This document shows, piece by piece, positions 1 through 6,625 of a stretch of DNA of 64,000 bases; position 1 is the first letter of the stretch; each line of letters begins with the position of its first letter. The position numbers and the translations under genes are program-made. The stretch is from Betaproteobacteria bacterium. Its GTDB lineage: Bacteria; Pseudomonadota; Gammaproteobacteria; Burkholderiales; UBA6910. The stretch is from assembly GCA_016183615.1 (NCBI GenBank), contig JACPEG010000025.1:1-64000 (forward strand), written 5' to 3'. The notes below the pieces were generated by a model that saw only the letters and a program-made list of their open reading frames with translations, had not been told where the DNA came from and did not search any database.

Positions 1-398
1 AGGCGCCGGCGCAGGCCCTGGATGGCTTCGGCCGCCAGGGTCTCGCCCCCCAGCATCATCTTCAGCCCGTTGTAGTCGGGTGGATTGTGGCTGCCGGTCA
101 CCATCACGCCGGAGCCGGTGTTCAGGAGATGGGTTGCGAAATAGAGCATGGGCGTCGCCACCCGGCCCACGTCGATGACGTTCACTCCCGATTTCCGGAT
201 GCCCCGGGCGAGGGCCTGCACGAGGTCCGGGCCGGAGAGCCGGCCGTCGCGCCCGACGCAGATGGCAGTCTGTTTTCGCGCCACCGCCTCGGAGCCGATG
301 GCCTGGCCGATGGCCTCCACGATGTCCGGGGTGAGGGTCTTGCCCACGATGCCGCGGATGTCGTAGGCCTTGAAGATTTCAGGTGGGAGACGGTTCAT
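1..398 (-). CDS. Phosphomannomutase/phosphoglucomutase (AlgC/ManB type), 3' part missing
   Basis: The reading frame begins at the ATG at 398 and runs off the window start, leaving the first 132 residues. It opens with FKAYDIRGIVG, the standard N-terminus of alpha-D-phosphohexomutases, and contains GRDGRLSGP and TGSHNPPDYNG near residue 105. The Ser in the second motif is the one that carries the phosphate in this family. Known members interconvert mannose-1-P/-6-P or glucose-1-P/-6-P in the cytoplasm and feed LPS and exopolysaccharide sugar synthesis. The substrate cannot be fixed from this fragment. waaF, an LPS gene, lies 2.5 kb away on the same strand. Family is certain; mannose versus glucose preference is open. 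Confidence 0.93.
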   Translation of the reverse strand, partial: MNRLPPEIFKAYDIRGIVGKTLTPDIVEAIGQAIGSEAVARKQTAICVGRDGRLSGPDLVQALARGIRKSGVNVIDVGRVATPMLYFATHLLNTGSGVMVTGSHNPPDYNGLKMMLGGETLAAEAIQGLRRR

Positions 399-427
399 GG
401 TTGCCGCCCGGGAATGAGTGTTCGCTG

Positions 428-433
428 ATTATA
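428..433 (-). promoter_or_regulatory. Candidate -10 box of the sugar-phosphate mutase gene
   Basis: The minus strand reads TATAAT here, a perfect -10 hexamer about 30 bases upstream of the mutase ATG at 398 and directly behind the stop of the YheT gene at 436. No good -35 hexamer is visible at 16-18 bases, so an activator or weak -35 would be needed. This suggests the mutase has its own promoter. Confidence 0.4.
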
Positions 434-435
434 GG

Positions 436-1440
436 TCAGGCGCGGCCTGCGGTGGGTTGCGGGAAGCTCTGCCGCCCCAGCGCTTCCCGGAAAAACCCGA
501 TGAGCCGCCCCGGTAGCCAGTCGAGCCGCCCGGGAAAGGGGCCCGTCACGAACCCCGCATGGCCGCCGCCCCGGGGGAATTCCAGGGTGACGCTCGACGA
601 GACTTCCGCAGGGCCGGGAAGCGACGCCGCGGGCACGATGGGATCGTTGAGGGCGTTGACGATGAGCGTCGGCACCCGGATTGCGGCAAGCTGCGGCTTG
701 CTGCTGGCGCGGGTCCAGTAATCGTCGGTGTCGCGGAAGCCGTGGAGCGGCGCCGTTACCAGGTTGTCGAATTCCCTCAGCGTGCGGGCGCGGCTCACCG
801 CCGCCCGGTCGTACAGGTCGGGGAATTGCCGGAGCTTTTCCAGGCTTTTGGGCTTGAGGCTTTTCAGGAAATGCCAGGTGTAGAGGCGGTTGAGCCCCCA
901 TTCCAGGGCGTCACCCGCGGCGTGCAGGTCCATGGGGGCGGATACCGCCGCCGCCGCGCAAACCACGTCAGCGGCGTCGGCGCCGGCGTTCCCCAGCCAC
1001 TTGAGCAGCGCGTTGCCGCCCAGCGAGACCCCCGCTGCGAACAACCCGGCATCGCCGGCCTGCCGGGCAAGCCGCCTGAGCAGCCAGTCCACCTCCGGCG
1101 CGTCGCCGGAATGGTAGGCCCGCGGCCGCCAGTTGGGCTCGCCGCTGCAGCCGCGGAAGTGGACCACAACGGCGCGCCAGCCGGCACGCTGCGCAGCGCG
1201 CATGAGGGCGAGCGCGTAATGGCTGGAGGAGTCGCCTTCGAGTCCATGAAACAGCGCCACCAGGGGCGCGCTCTCGGGACCGTCAGCCCAGTCGAGGTCA
1301 AGGAAGTCGCGGTCGGCGGTGTCCCAGCGCCTGCGCCGGTACTCGACCCGCGGGCGGGAAATGCACAGGGCCGGGTAGAGGGTCTGCAGATGGCCGCCCG
1401 GGAGCCAGGCCGGGGCGCGGTAGGAGGAAACGGCGTGCAA
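436..1440 (-). CDS. YheT-family alpha/beta hydrolase
   Basis: A 334-residue protein of the YheT/UPF0017 alpha/beta hydrolase family. The N-terminal LPGGHLQTLYPAL block, the oxyanion-hole region FHGLEG near residue 65, HFRGCSGEPN near 95, the nucleophile elbow GVSLGG with Ser139, the acid Asp266 in LNDPIVP and His294 in GGGHAGFV together form a complete catalytic triad. Members are cytoplasmic esterases with poorly known natural substrates. The only usable start is TTG at 1440, directly behind and in frame with the TGA of the upstream HD gene; no ATG or GTG lies nearby and no Shine-Dalgarno is visible, so translation probably depends on coupling to the HD gene. Confidence 0.88.
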   Translation of the reverse strand: MHAVSSYRAPAWLPGGHLQTLYPALCISRPRVEYRRRRWDTADRDFLDLDWADGPESAPLVALFHGLEGDSSSHYALALMRAAQRAGWRAVVVHFRGCSGEPNWRPRAYHSGDAPEVDWLLRRLARQAGDAGLFAAGVSLGGNALLKWLGNAGADAADVVCAAAAVSAPMDLHAAGDALEWGLNRLYTWHFLKSLKPKSLEKLRQFPDLYDRAAVSRARTLREFDNLVTAPLHGFRDTDDYWTRASSKPQLAAIRVPTLIVNALNDPIVPAASLPGPAEVSSSVTLEFPRGGGHAGFVTGPFPGRLDWLPGRLIGFFREALGRQSFPQPTAGRA

Positions 1441-2379
1441 TCAGGCGGCGAGCCGGTGACGCACCGGGTGCAGCCGCCGGCGCAGGCGCGACAGGTCTTT
1501 CCTGGCCATCAGCCGGTCCAGATGGTGCATGTTGTTGAGCAGCTCTTCCATGTAGGGATTGCGCCCCTTGAAGTGCACCTCGAGGTAGCGATACACCGAA
1601 TCCAGGTGGGTGTCGAGGCGCTCCAGCACGAAACGGAAGAACTGCGGCGTCTGCGCCAGCAGGTCATCGCCGGAAGCGTAGATGACCTCGGTCGTGCCGT
1701 CGGGATTGCACCTTTTGTTGAGGCCGGCGATTACGAACTCGGAGTAAAGGCGGTCCCGGCATTTCTCCAGGTAGCAGCGATCCGACATCTGGGCCAGCAG
1801 GTCGGCGGTGGCCAGCACGCAGCCGATGAAGCGGTCCTTCTCGTTGTAGATCCTCAACTGGGCCAGCGGCTTCTCGTAGCCGGTGAAATGCACGATGCGG
1901 CTCGCCACCCCGGCGTAGCCCTTCATGCCGATGGTGGGGAGATAGTCTTTCAGGAACTGGGCGCTGCGGGTGACGTGGCAGTGGGTGTATTCGGCGCCGT
2001 TCCGGTGGCGGGTATCGTGCCGGTGGCGGATGTAGCCCGAGTCGTGGAACAGGCCCGAGATCACGCCCATGAGGAAGCGCTCGGGCCCGAGCCGCTTGTG
2101 GCCCTGGTTGGAGCGCTCGTAGCCGTCGAGAACGCGGGCCGTGGCGAGCGTCATGTCCAGGCTGTGCTGCAGATCGTGGTAGGCCGTGTCGCTCGCATGG
2201 TAGCCGGGATACTCGCCGCCGAACAGGCGCCCCACGTCATCGAACGCCTGCTCCATCGGCCCATGGCCGGAATCGGGATACAGGGCGGTGAAGATTCGCA
2301 GCACCGCCGCCTTGACTGCCTGGGGGTCGTTGACCTTGACCCGCGCCGTGACGTCATGCTCGCTGTAGCGGATTTTCAT
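1441..2379 (-). CDS. HD-domain phosphohydrolase
   Basis: A 312-residue protein with an HD metal-dependent phosphohydrolase core. Visible metal-ligand motifs are YHDLQHS (His68, His72), FHDSGY (His112-Asp113) and the following His-rich stretch up to HCHVTRSAQF near residue 135. There is no GYP signature or DNA/RNA-binding domain. HD proteins hydrolyse nucleotides or phosphodiesters; the substrate here is unknown. The start at 2379 was chosen because GGAGA sits 5 bases before it; an ATG at 2391 has no such site, and the longer frame further upstream lacks homology. It ends with TGA at 1441 directly against the YheT gene in the same frame. Confidence 0.8.
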   Translation of the reverse strand: MKIRYSEHDVTARVKVNDPQAVKAAVLRIFTALYPDSGHGPMEQAFDDVGRLFGGEYPGYHASDTAYHDLQHSLDMTLATARVLDGYERSNQGHKRLGPERFLMGVISGLFHDSGYIRHRHDTRHRNGAEYTHCHVTRSAQFLKDYLPTIGMKGYAGVASRIVHFTGYEKPLAQLRIYNEKDRFIGCVLATADLLAQMSDRCYLEKCRDRLYSEFVIAGLNKRCNPDGTTEVIYASGDDLLAQTPQFFRFVLERLDTHLDSVYRYLEVHFKGRNPYMEELLNNMHHLDRLMARKDLSRLRRRLHPVRHRLAA

Positions 2380-2477
2380 GGGTTCTCCCATGGGCAGATC
2401 TGGAGCCCGCCCTCGATCACCGCATTTTGCGATGCCGGGAGCATGGATGCAAGTCCGCAATACCACGGACCTGTCTC

Positions 2478-2903
2478 CTAGTGCATGACCCGGGTTCCGG
2501 GGGCTTGGGGCTCGGGGCCGGCCAGGATGGGGGAGGCATGGTGCACCACCATGCGCCAGCCCGTGCCGATCCAGCGGTAGACGTTGGTGGCGAGGACCAC
2601 GTGCCGTCCGGGCTCGCCGGGCACCGCGATGTTTTCGTGGAGGCAGTGAACGGCGACACGATCGCTGGCCTGGTAATGCTGGTGGCTCAGGTGAAACGCG
2701 ATTCCGGCGCTCGCCCCGAGGATCTGGCGCCAGCTTTCCCGCACCGCTGCAATGCCCGTGATGCGCTGCCCGCCGGGGTGGATGCACACGACGTCGTCGC
2801 CCTCGGCCCACACCCCCATCATGGCCTCGAGATCCCCCCGCTGGAAAGCGTCGTAGAAGGCGGCTTCCGCTTCGGCGGAGGTGGCGAAGACGCGTTGGCT
2901 CAC
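2478..2903 (-). CDS. NTF2-like/SnoaL-type protein (DUF4440-like)
   Basis: A 141-residue protein starting with GTG at 2903; GTGA overlaps the stop of waaF by 4 bases, so the two are translationally coupled. The sequence AFYDAFQRGDLEAMMGVW, the CIHPGG segment, GIAAVRESWRQIL and a C-terminal WRMVVHHAS block are the usual pattern of the NTF2-like superfamily (SnoaL-3/DUF4440): small cone-shaped proteins with a ligand pocket. Members range from isomerases to binding proteins, so no reaction is assigned. The coupling to waaF is probably only organisational. Family assignment is good, function unknown. Confidence 0.8.
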   Translation of the reverse strand: MSQRVFATSAEAEAAFYDAFQRGDLEAMMGVWAEGDDVVCIHPGGQRITGIAAVRESWRQILGASAGIAFHLSHQHYQASDRVAVHCLHENIAVPGEPGRHVVLATNVYRWIGTGWRMVVHHASPILAGPEPQAPGTRVMH

Positions 2904-3904
2904 GGGCGCAGTCCCGCGACCATGGCCATCACCTGGTCCGGTGTCAGGTCGATCATGCACTTGAAATGGCCCAGGGGACATTCCCGCTGGAAGCAGGGGC
3001 TGCAGGGCAGGTCGAGCTTCAAGACCCGGGCGTGCTGCGAAAGAGGGGGCGTAAAGCCGGGGCTCGAGGAGCCGTACAGCGCGACGAGGGGCCGGCCGAG
3101 GGCGGCCGCCACGTGCATCAGGCCGGAGTCGTTGGTGACTACCAGCGCTGCGCCGGAGAGCAGGTCGATGGCCTCGTCGAGGCTGGTCCTGCCGCACAGG
3201 TTGATGCAGGCGCCGCCCGCAGCGCGAATCTCCTCGCCGATCGCCCGGTCTTTCGAAGATCCGATGAGCCAGACTTCGAACTCGGGCGCGAGCTTTCCCG
3301 CCAACTCGGCGAAATGCGATACGGGCCAGCGCTTGGCGGGACCGTATTCGGCGCCGGGGCACAGCGCCGCCACCGGGCGGCGGGGTTCCAGGCCCAGCCG
3401 GGCCAGCGTGGCGCGTCGCGTCGCATCGTCCACCGCCAGGCACGGAAACGGAACAGGACGCTCGAGCGGCGCCCCCGGCCGCTCGGCAAGGAGCGCAAAG
3501 CGCTCCACCATCAGGGGGAAGCGTTCCTTGAACAGCCGGCGGGAATCGTTCAGGACCCCGCGGCGCAGCTCCCCCACGAACCCGGTGCGCAGGGGGATAC
3601 CGGCGAACAGCGGCACCAGGGCGGCCTTGAGAGAGTTGGGCAGGACGATGGCCTGCTGGTAGCCGGCGCGGGCAAGCTTCCGCCCCAGGCGATAGCGTTC
3701 CGTAACCTTGAGCTCGCCGTGCCCGAAGGAATGGTGGATCACCTCGTGAACCTCCGGCATGCGCCGCAGCAGCGGCGCGCTCCAGGAGGGGGCAAGGATG
3801 TCGAGAATCAGCCCGGGATGGCGCTGGTGCAGGCGCCGGAACAGGGGCTGGGCCAGCACCGCGTCGCCAACCCAGGAGGGGGCGACGACCAGGATCTTGT
3901 ACAC
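2900..3904 (-). CDS. waaF: ADP-heptose:LPS heptosyltransferase II
   Basis: A 334-residue GT9 glycosyltransferase. The N-terminus ILVVAPSWVGDAVLAQPLF contains Asp13 of the WVGD motif, the expected catalytic base. The C-terminal half carries the nucleotide-sugar site: CPGAEYGPAKRWP, then VTNDSGLMHVAAALGRP and ALYGSSSP near residues 250-275. WaaF adds the second L-glycero-D-manno-heptose to the inner core of lipopolysaccharide at the cytoplasmic face of the inner membrane. The start is GTG at 3904; there is no clear Shine-Dalgarno, and the upstream bases are occupied by a dispersed repeat (3922-3961). The downstream NTF2-like gene overlaps by 4 bases. WaaC is not in the window. Confidence 0.95.
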   Translation of the reverse strand: MYKILVVAPSWVGDAVLAQPLFRRLHQRHPGLILDILAPSWSAPLLRRMPEVHEVIHHSFGHGELKVTERYRLGRKLARAGYQQAIVLPNSLKAALVPLFAGIPLRTGFVGELRRGVLNDSRRLFKERFPLMVERFALLAERPGAPLERPVPFPCLAVDDATRRATLARLGLEPRRPVAALCPGAEYGPAKRWPVSHFAELAGKLAPEFEVWLIGSSKDRAIGEEIRAAGGACINLCGRTSLDEAIDLLSGAALVVTNDSGLMHVAAALGRPLVALYGSSSPGFTPPLSQHARVLKLDLPCSPCFQRECPLGHFKCMIDLTPDQVMAMVAGLRP

Positions 3905-3921
3905 GGGGGACGGTGAATGGC

Positions 3922-3961
3922 GAACAGTAAACGGAGAACAGTAAACGGAGAACAGTAAACG
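3922..3961. repeat. Three tandem copies of a GAACAGTAAACGG repeat
   Basis: The unit GAACAGTAAACGG(A) is repeated three times just upstream of waaF. Related sequences (GTGAACGGTGAACAG) occur at 19237-19259 and as an inverted pair at 38232-38303, so this is a dispersed family of its own. It lies where the waaF promoter or leader should be. Confidence 0.75.
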
Positions 3962-3964
3962 GTT

Positions 3965-4046
3965 CGTGGAGCGAATTTATTCGCGACCCCGGTCGGGGAT
4001 GAATCCCCTCCTACATTCCCGCCGTAGGAGCGAATTCATTCGCGAC
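3965..4046. repeat. REP-like palindrome cluster (GTAGGAG family, three half-elements)
   Basis: Three half-elements: a diverged A2 type at 3965-3989 (core GCGAATTTATTCGC), an inverted A1 type at 3990-4013 (core GGGGATGAATCCCC) and a clean A2 type at 4024-4046 (GTAGGAG then CGAATTCATTCGCGAC). Each core is a short hairpin behind a GTAGGAG head. The cluster fills the gap between the zinc-finger gene and waaF and directly adjoins the zinc-finger stop codon. Confidence 0.85.
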
Positions 4047-4252
4047 TAATGATGGCCTGAAGGCCGACCGCCTTTCAGCCGGTACAGGGTGCCGCAATAG
4101 GGGCACAGGGCCTCGCCGGTTTTCTCGATGGGCAGGAAAACGCGGGGATGGGCGTTCCACAGCTGCATCGCCGGCGTGGGACAATGCAGCGGAAGGTCCT
4201 TGGCGGCGACTTCCACCACGCGGGGAGGGGTCTGGGCAGTGTGCTCGGTCAT
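4046..4252 (-). CDS. zf-CHCC zinc-finger protein
   Basis: A 68-residue protein with Cys and His residues in LHCPTP, WNAHPRVFLP and CPYCGTLY, the C-H-C-C pattern of the zf-CHCC family, related to small zinc-binding subunits of respiratory complex I. It follows ilvE after a 10-base gap and is very probably cotranscribed with it; the ilvE/zinc-finger/waaF order is familiar in betaproteobacteria. The stop TAG at 4046 abuts the REP element downstream. Its molecular role is not known. Confidence 0.85.
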   Translation of the reverse strand: MTEHTAQTPPRVVEVAAKDLPLHCPTPAMQLWNAHPRVFLPIEKTGEALCPYCGTLYRLKGGRPSGHH

Positions 4253-4262
4253 CGGCGCGTCC

Positions 4263-5183
4263 TCAAACGTAGGTGAGCCAGTCTACGTGATTCCTGGACT
4301 TGCCGGCGACGCAGTCGAAGAACAGGGACTGGATCCTGGTGGTCATCGGGCCGCGGGTGCCGCTGCCGATGACGCGCCCGTCCACTTCCCGGATCGGGGT
4401 CACTTCGGCCGCGGTTCCGGTGAAGAAGGCCTCGTCGGCGATGTACACGTCGTCGCGGGTCAGGCGTTTGGACGTCACGTCGTAGCCCAGCTCCTTGGCA
4501 AGCTGGATCACCGAGGCGCGGGTAATGCCCACCAGGGCGGAGGCAATCTCCGGCTCGTAGATGCGGCCGTCCTTGATGACGAACAGGTTCTCGCCGGAAC
4601 CCTCCGCCACGAATCCGTCCACGTCGAGCAGCAGACCTTCGTCGTAGCCGTGCTCGGTGGCCTCCAGGTTGGCGAGGATGGAGTTGGCGTAGGTGCCGGA
4701 ATACTTGGCCCGGCACATGGAGACGTTGACGTGATGGCGGGCATAGGACGAGGTCTTTACCCGGATGCCCTTTTCCAGGCCCTCGGCGCCGAGATACGCG
4801 CCCCAGGGCCAGGCCGCAATGGCCACGTGCACCGCCGCGCCCTTGGGCGAGACGCCCATCTTTTCCGACCCGTAGAACGCGATCGGGCGGACGTAGCAGG
4901 ATTCCAGCTTGTTGGCCCGCACCACTTCCTTCTGCGCCTCCATCAGGGGCTGCCGGTCGTACGGGATTTTCATCATGTAGATGTGGGCCGAGTTGTAGAG
5001 CCGGTCGGTGTGCTCCTTCAGGCGGAAAATGGCCGTGCCCTGGACCGTCTTGTAGGCACGCAGGCCCTCGAACACCGCCAGCCCGTAATGCAGGGAATGG
5101 GTCAGAACGTGGGTGGTGGCTTCCCGCCAGGGAACCATTTTCCCGTCGTACCAGATGAAGCCGTCGCGGTCTGCCATCGACAT
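4263..5183 (-). CDS. ilvE: Branched-chain amino acid aminotransferase
   Basis: A 306-residue class IV PLP enzyme. It transfers the amino group between glutamate and the keto acids of leucine, isoleucine and valine, the last step of their synthesis. Seen in the sequence: the N-terminal LHYGLAVFEGLRAY, the PLP-binding Lys160 in RAKYSGTYANS, and Glu194 in the AEGSGENLF block that contacts the cofactor. Length matches E. coli IlvE (309). Start at 5183 is preceded by GGGAG at a 7-base spacing; a second ATG two codons inside is possible. A minus-strand TAAAAT at 5208-5213 may be its -10 box, back to back with the cyclase gene. Confidence 0.96.
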   Translation of the reverse strand: MSMADRDGFIWYDGKMVPWREATTHVLTHSLHYGLAVFEGLRAYKTVQGTAIFRLKEHTDRLYNSAHIYMMKIPYDRQPLMEAQKEVVRANKLESCYVRPIAFYGSEKMGVSPKGAAVHVAIAAWPWGAYLGAEGLEKGIRVKTSSYARHHVNVSMCRAKYSGTYANSILANLEATEHGYDEGLLLDVDGFVAEGSGENLFVIKDGRIYEPEIASALVGITRASVIQLAKELGYDVTSKRLTRDDVYIADEAFFTGTAAEVTPIREVDGRVIGSGTRGPMTTRIQSLFFDCVAGKSRNHVDWLTYV

Positions 5184-5335
5184 GGAGAACTCCCGTCAAA
5201 AGCTCGAATTTTAGCCGATTTTGCCCCGGCTGATGAGGGTTGGTTCAGGCCAGGCCGGGTTAGGGTAAAATGCCACGTGGGGTTCCGGGGAGCGTTCCCG
5301 GGGCCTGCGCCGATCAAGAAAAACCGGAGAACCCA

Positions 5336-6625
5336 ATGTCCAGCCCGCTTGCCAAGCTCGTCGCCACGCTGGAGATGAGGGCGATCGAGCGGACGGATAC
5401 CGAGGAGCAGAAGCTCAAGAAGAACCTGCTCATCTTCGCCTGCGGCCTGATGAGCTTCGGCGTGGTGCTGTGGCTCGCCATCTACTGGGCCATGGGCCTG
5501 CAGTTCTCCACCACCATCCCGCTCGTCTACCAGCTGATCTCGGTCAGCTCGCTCGCCTACTACCTGGTGAAGCGCAACTTCGAGAGCTTCCGCAACATCC
5601 AGCTCTCCCTGTTCCTGTTCGTGCCCTTTGTCATGCAGTGGAGCATCGGCAATGCCGTTACCTCCAGCGGGGTGATGCTGTGGGCGCTGCTGGCGCCGCT
5701 GGGGGCCGTGTTCTTCCACGGCTGGCGCGAGTCCATCCCCTGGTTCATCGCGTATCTGGTGCTCACGGCGGTGTCCGGGTTCATCGACTTCTACCTGGCG
5801 AGCGGAAGGGAGTCGGGGATCCCGCTCCCCACCATCGCCATCTTCTTCGGGCTGAATTTCGCGGCCATCTCGACCATTGTCTATCTGCTGGTGCGCTACT
5901 TCGTGGCGGAGAACGAGAAGATCAAGCGGCGCCTCGACCTGGAGCACGCCATGCTGCAGGAGGCCCAGGACAAGTCGGAGCGGCTGCTGCTCAATGTGCT
6001 GCCGGAGCACATCGCCACGCGGCTCAAGCAGAGCGAGACCACCATCGCCGACGGGCTGGCCGACGTCACGGTGATGTTCGCCGACATCGTGAACTTCACC
6101 AAGCTCACCGAGGAGATGGCGCCGGAGGAGATGGTGGCGCTGCTCAACAAGGTGTTCTCCAACTTCGACTTCCTGCTGGAAAAATACGGGCTGGAGAAGA
6201 TCAAGACCGTGGGCGACGCCTACATGGCGGCCGGCGGCCTGACGCGGGGTCGCACCGACTATGTGCAATCCATGGCAGAATTAGCGCTCGAAATGCGCAC
6301 GCTGGTGTCCGAGCACCCGGCGCTCAAGCGCCACAACCTCAGCATCCACCTGGGGATCGCCACCGGACCGGTGGTGGCGGGGGTGATCGGCACCAAGCGC
6401 TTCATCTACGATCTCTGGGGCGACACCGTCAACATCGCGAGCCGGCTCACCACCGAGGGCGTGCCGGGGCGGATCCAGGTGGACCGCATCACCTACGCCC
6501 GCCTGCGCAACCGCTTCCAGTTCGAAGGGCCGTTCACCGTAACCGTCAAGGGCAAGGGGGAGCTGACGGTCTACCGCCTGATCGGCCGGCTGCCCCAGAG
6601 CCAGGGCCTCGCGGCCGGCGCCTAA
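5336..6625 (+). CDS. Membrane-anchored class III adenylate cyclase
   Basis: A 429-residue protein: an N-terminal region with about five or six membrane helices (residues 30-190), a short coiled linker, then a class III cyclase domain (240-410). The metal-binding Asp250 (MFADIVNFT) and Asp294 (KTVGDAYM), the base-selecting Lys290 and Asp363 (LWGDTVNIASRL), and the transition-state Asn366/Arg370 are all present. Lys plus Asp is the pair known for ATP rather than GTP specificity, so cAMP is the inferred product. The start at 5336 has a GGAGA site; a longer frame from 5270 lacks one. A cNMP-binding protein without an output domain lies at 17.8 kb. The signal sensed by the membrane part is unknown. 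Confidence 0.9.
   Translation: MSSPLAKLVATLEMRAIERTDTEEQKLKKNLLIFACGLMSFGVVLWLAIYWAMGLQFSTTIPLVYQLISVSSLAYYLVKRNFESFRNIQLSLFLFVPFVMQWSIGNAVTSSGVMLWALLAPLGAVFFHGWRESIPWFIAYLVLTAVSGFIDFYLASGRESGIPLPTIAIFFGLNFAAISTIVYLLVRYFVAENEKIKRRLDLEHAMLQEAQDKSERLLLNVLPEHIATRLKQSETTIADGLADVTVMFADIVNFTKLTEEMAPEEMVALLNKVFSNFDFLLEKYGLEKIKTVGDAYMAAGGLTRGRTDYVQSMAELALEMRTLVSEHPALKRHNLSIHLGIATGPVVAGVIGTKRFIYDLWGDTVNIASRLTTEGVPGRIQVDRITYARLRNRFQFEGPFTVTVKGKGELTVYRLIGRLPQSQGLAAGA

Noticed and set aside
1441-1443. TGA between HD and YheT considered as a selenocysteine codon
   Set aside because: No conserved Cys or Sec position is expected at the end of the HD protein, and I could not recognise a SECIS hairpin directly downstream.
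559-2481. Long plus-strand open frame opposite YheT and HD genes
   Set aside because: It is antisense to two genes with intact catalytic motifs, and its protein is a low-complexity Arg/Gly/Val/Gln mix typical of GC-rich shadow frames.
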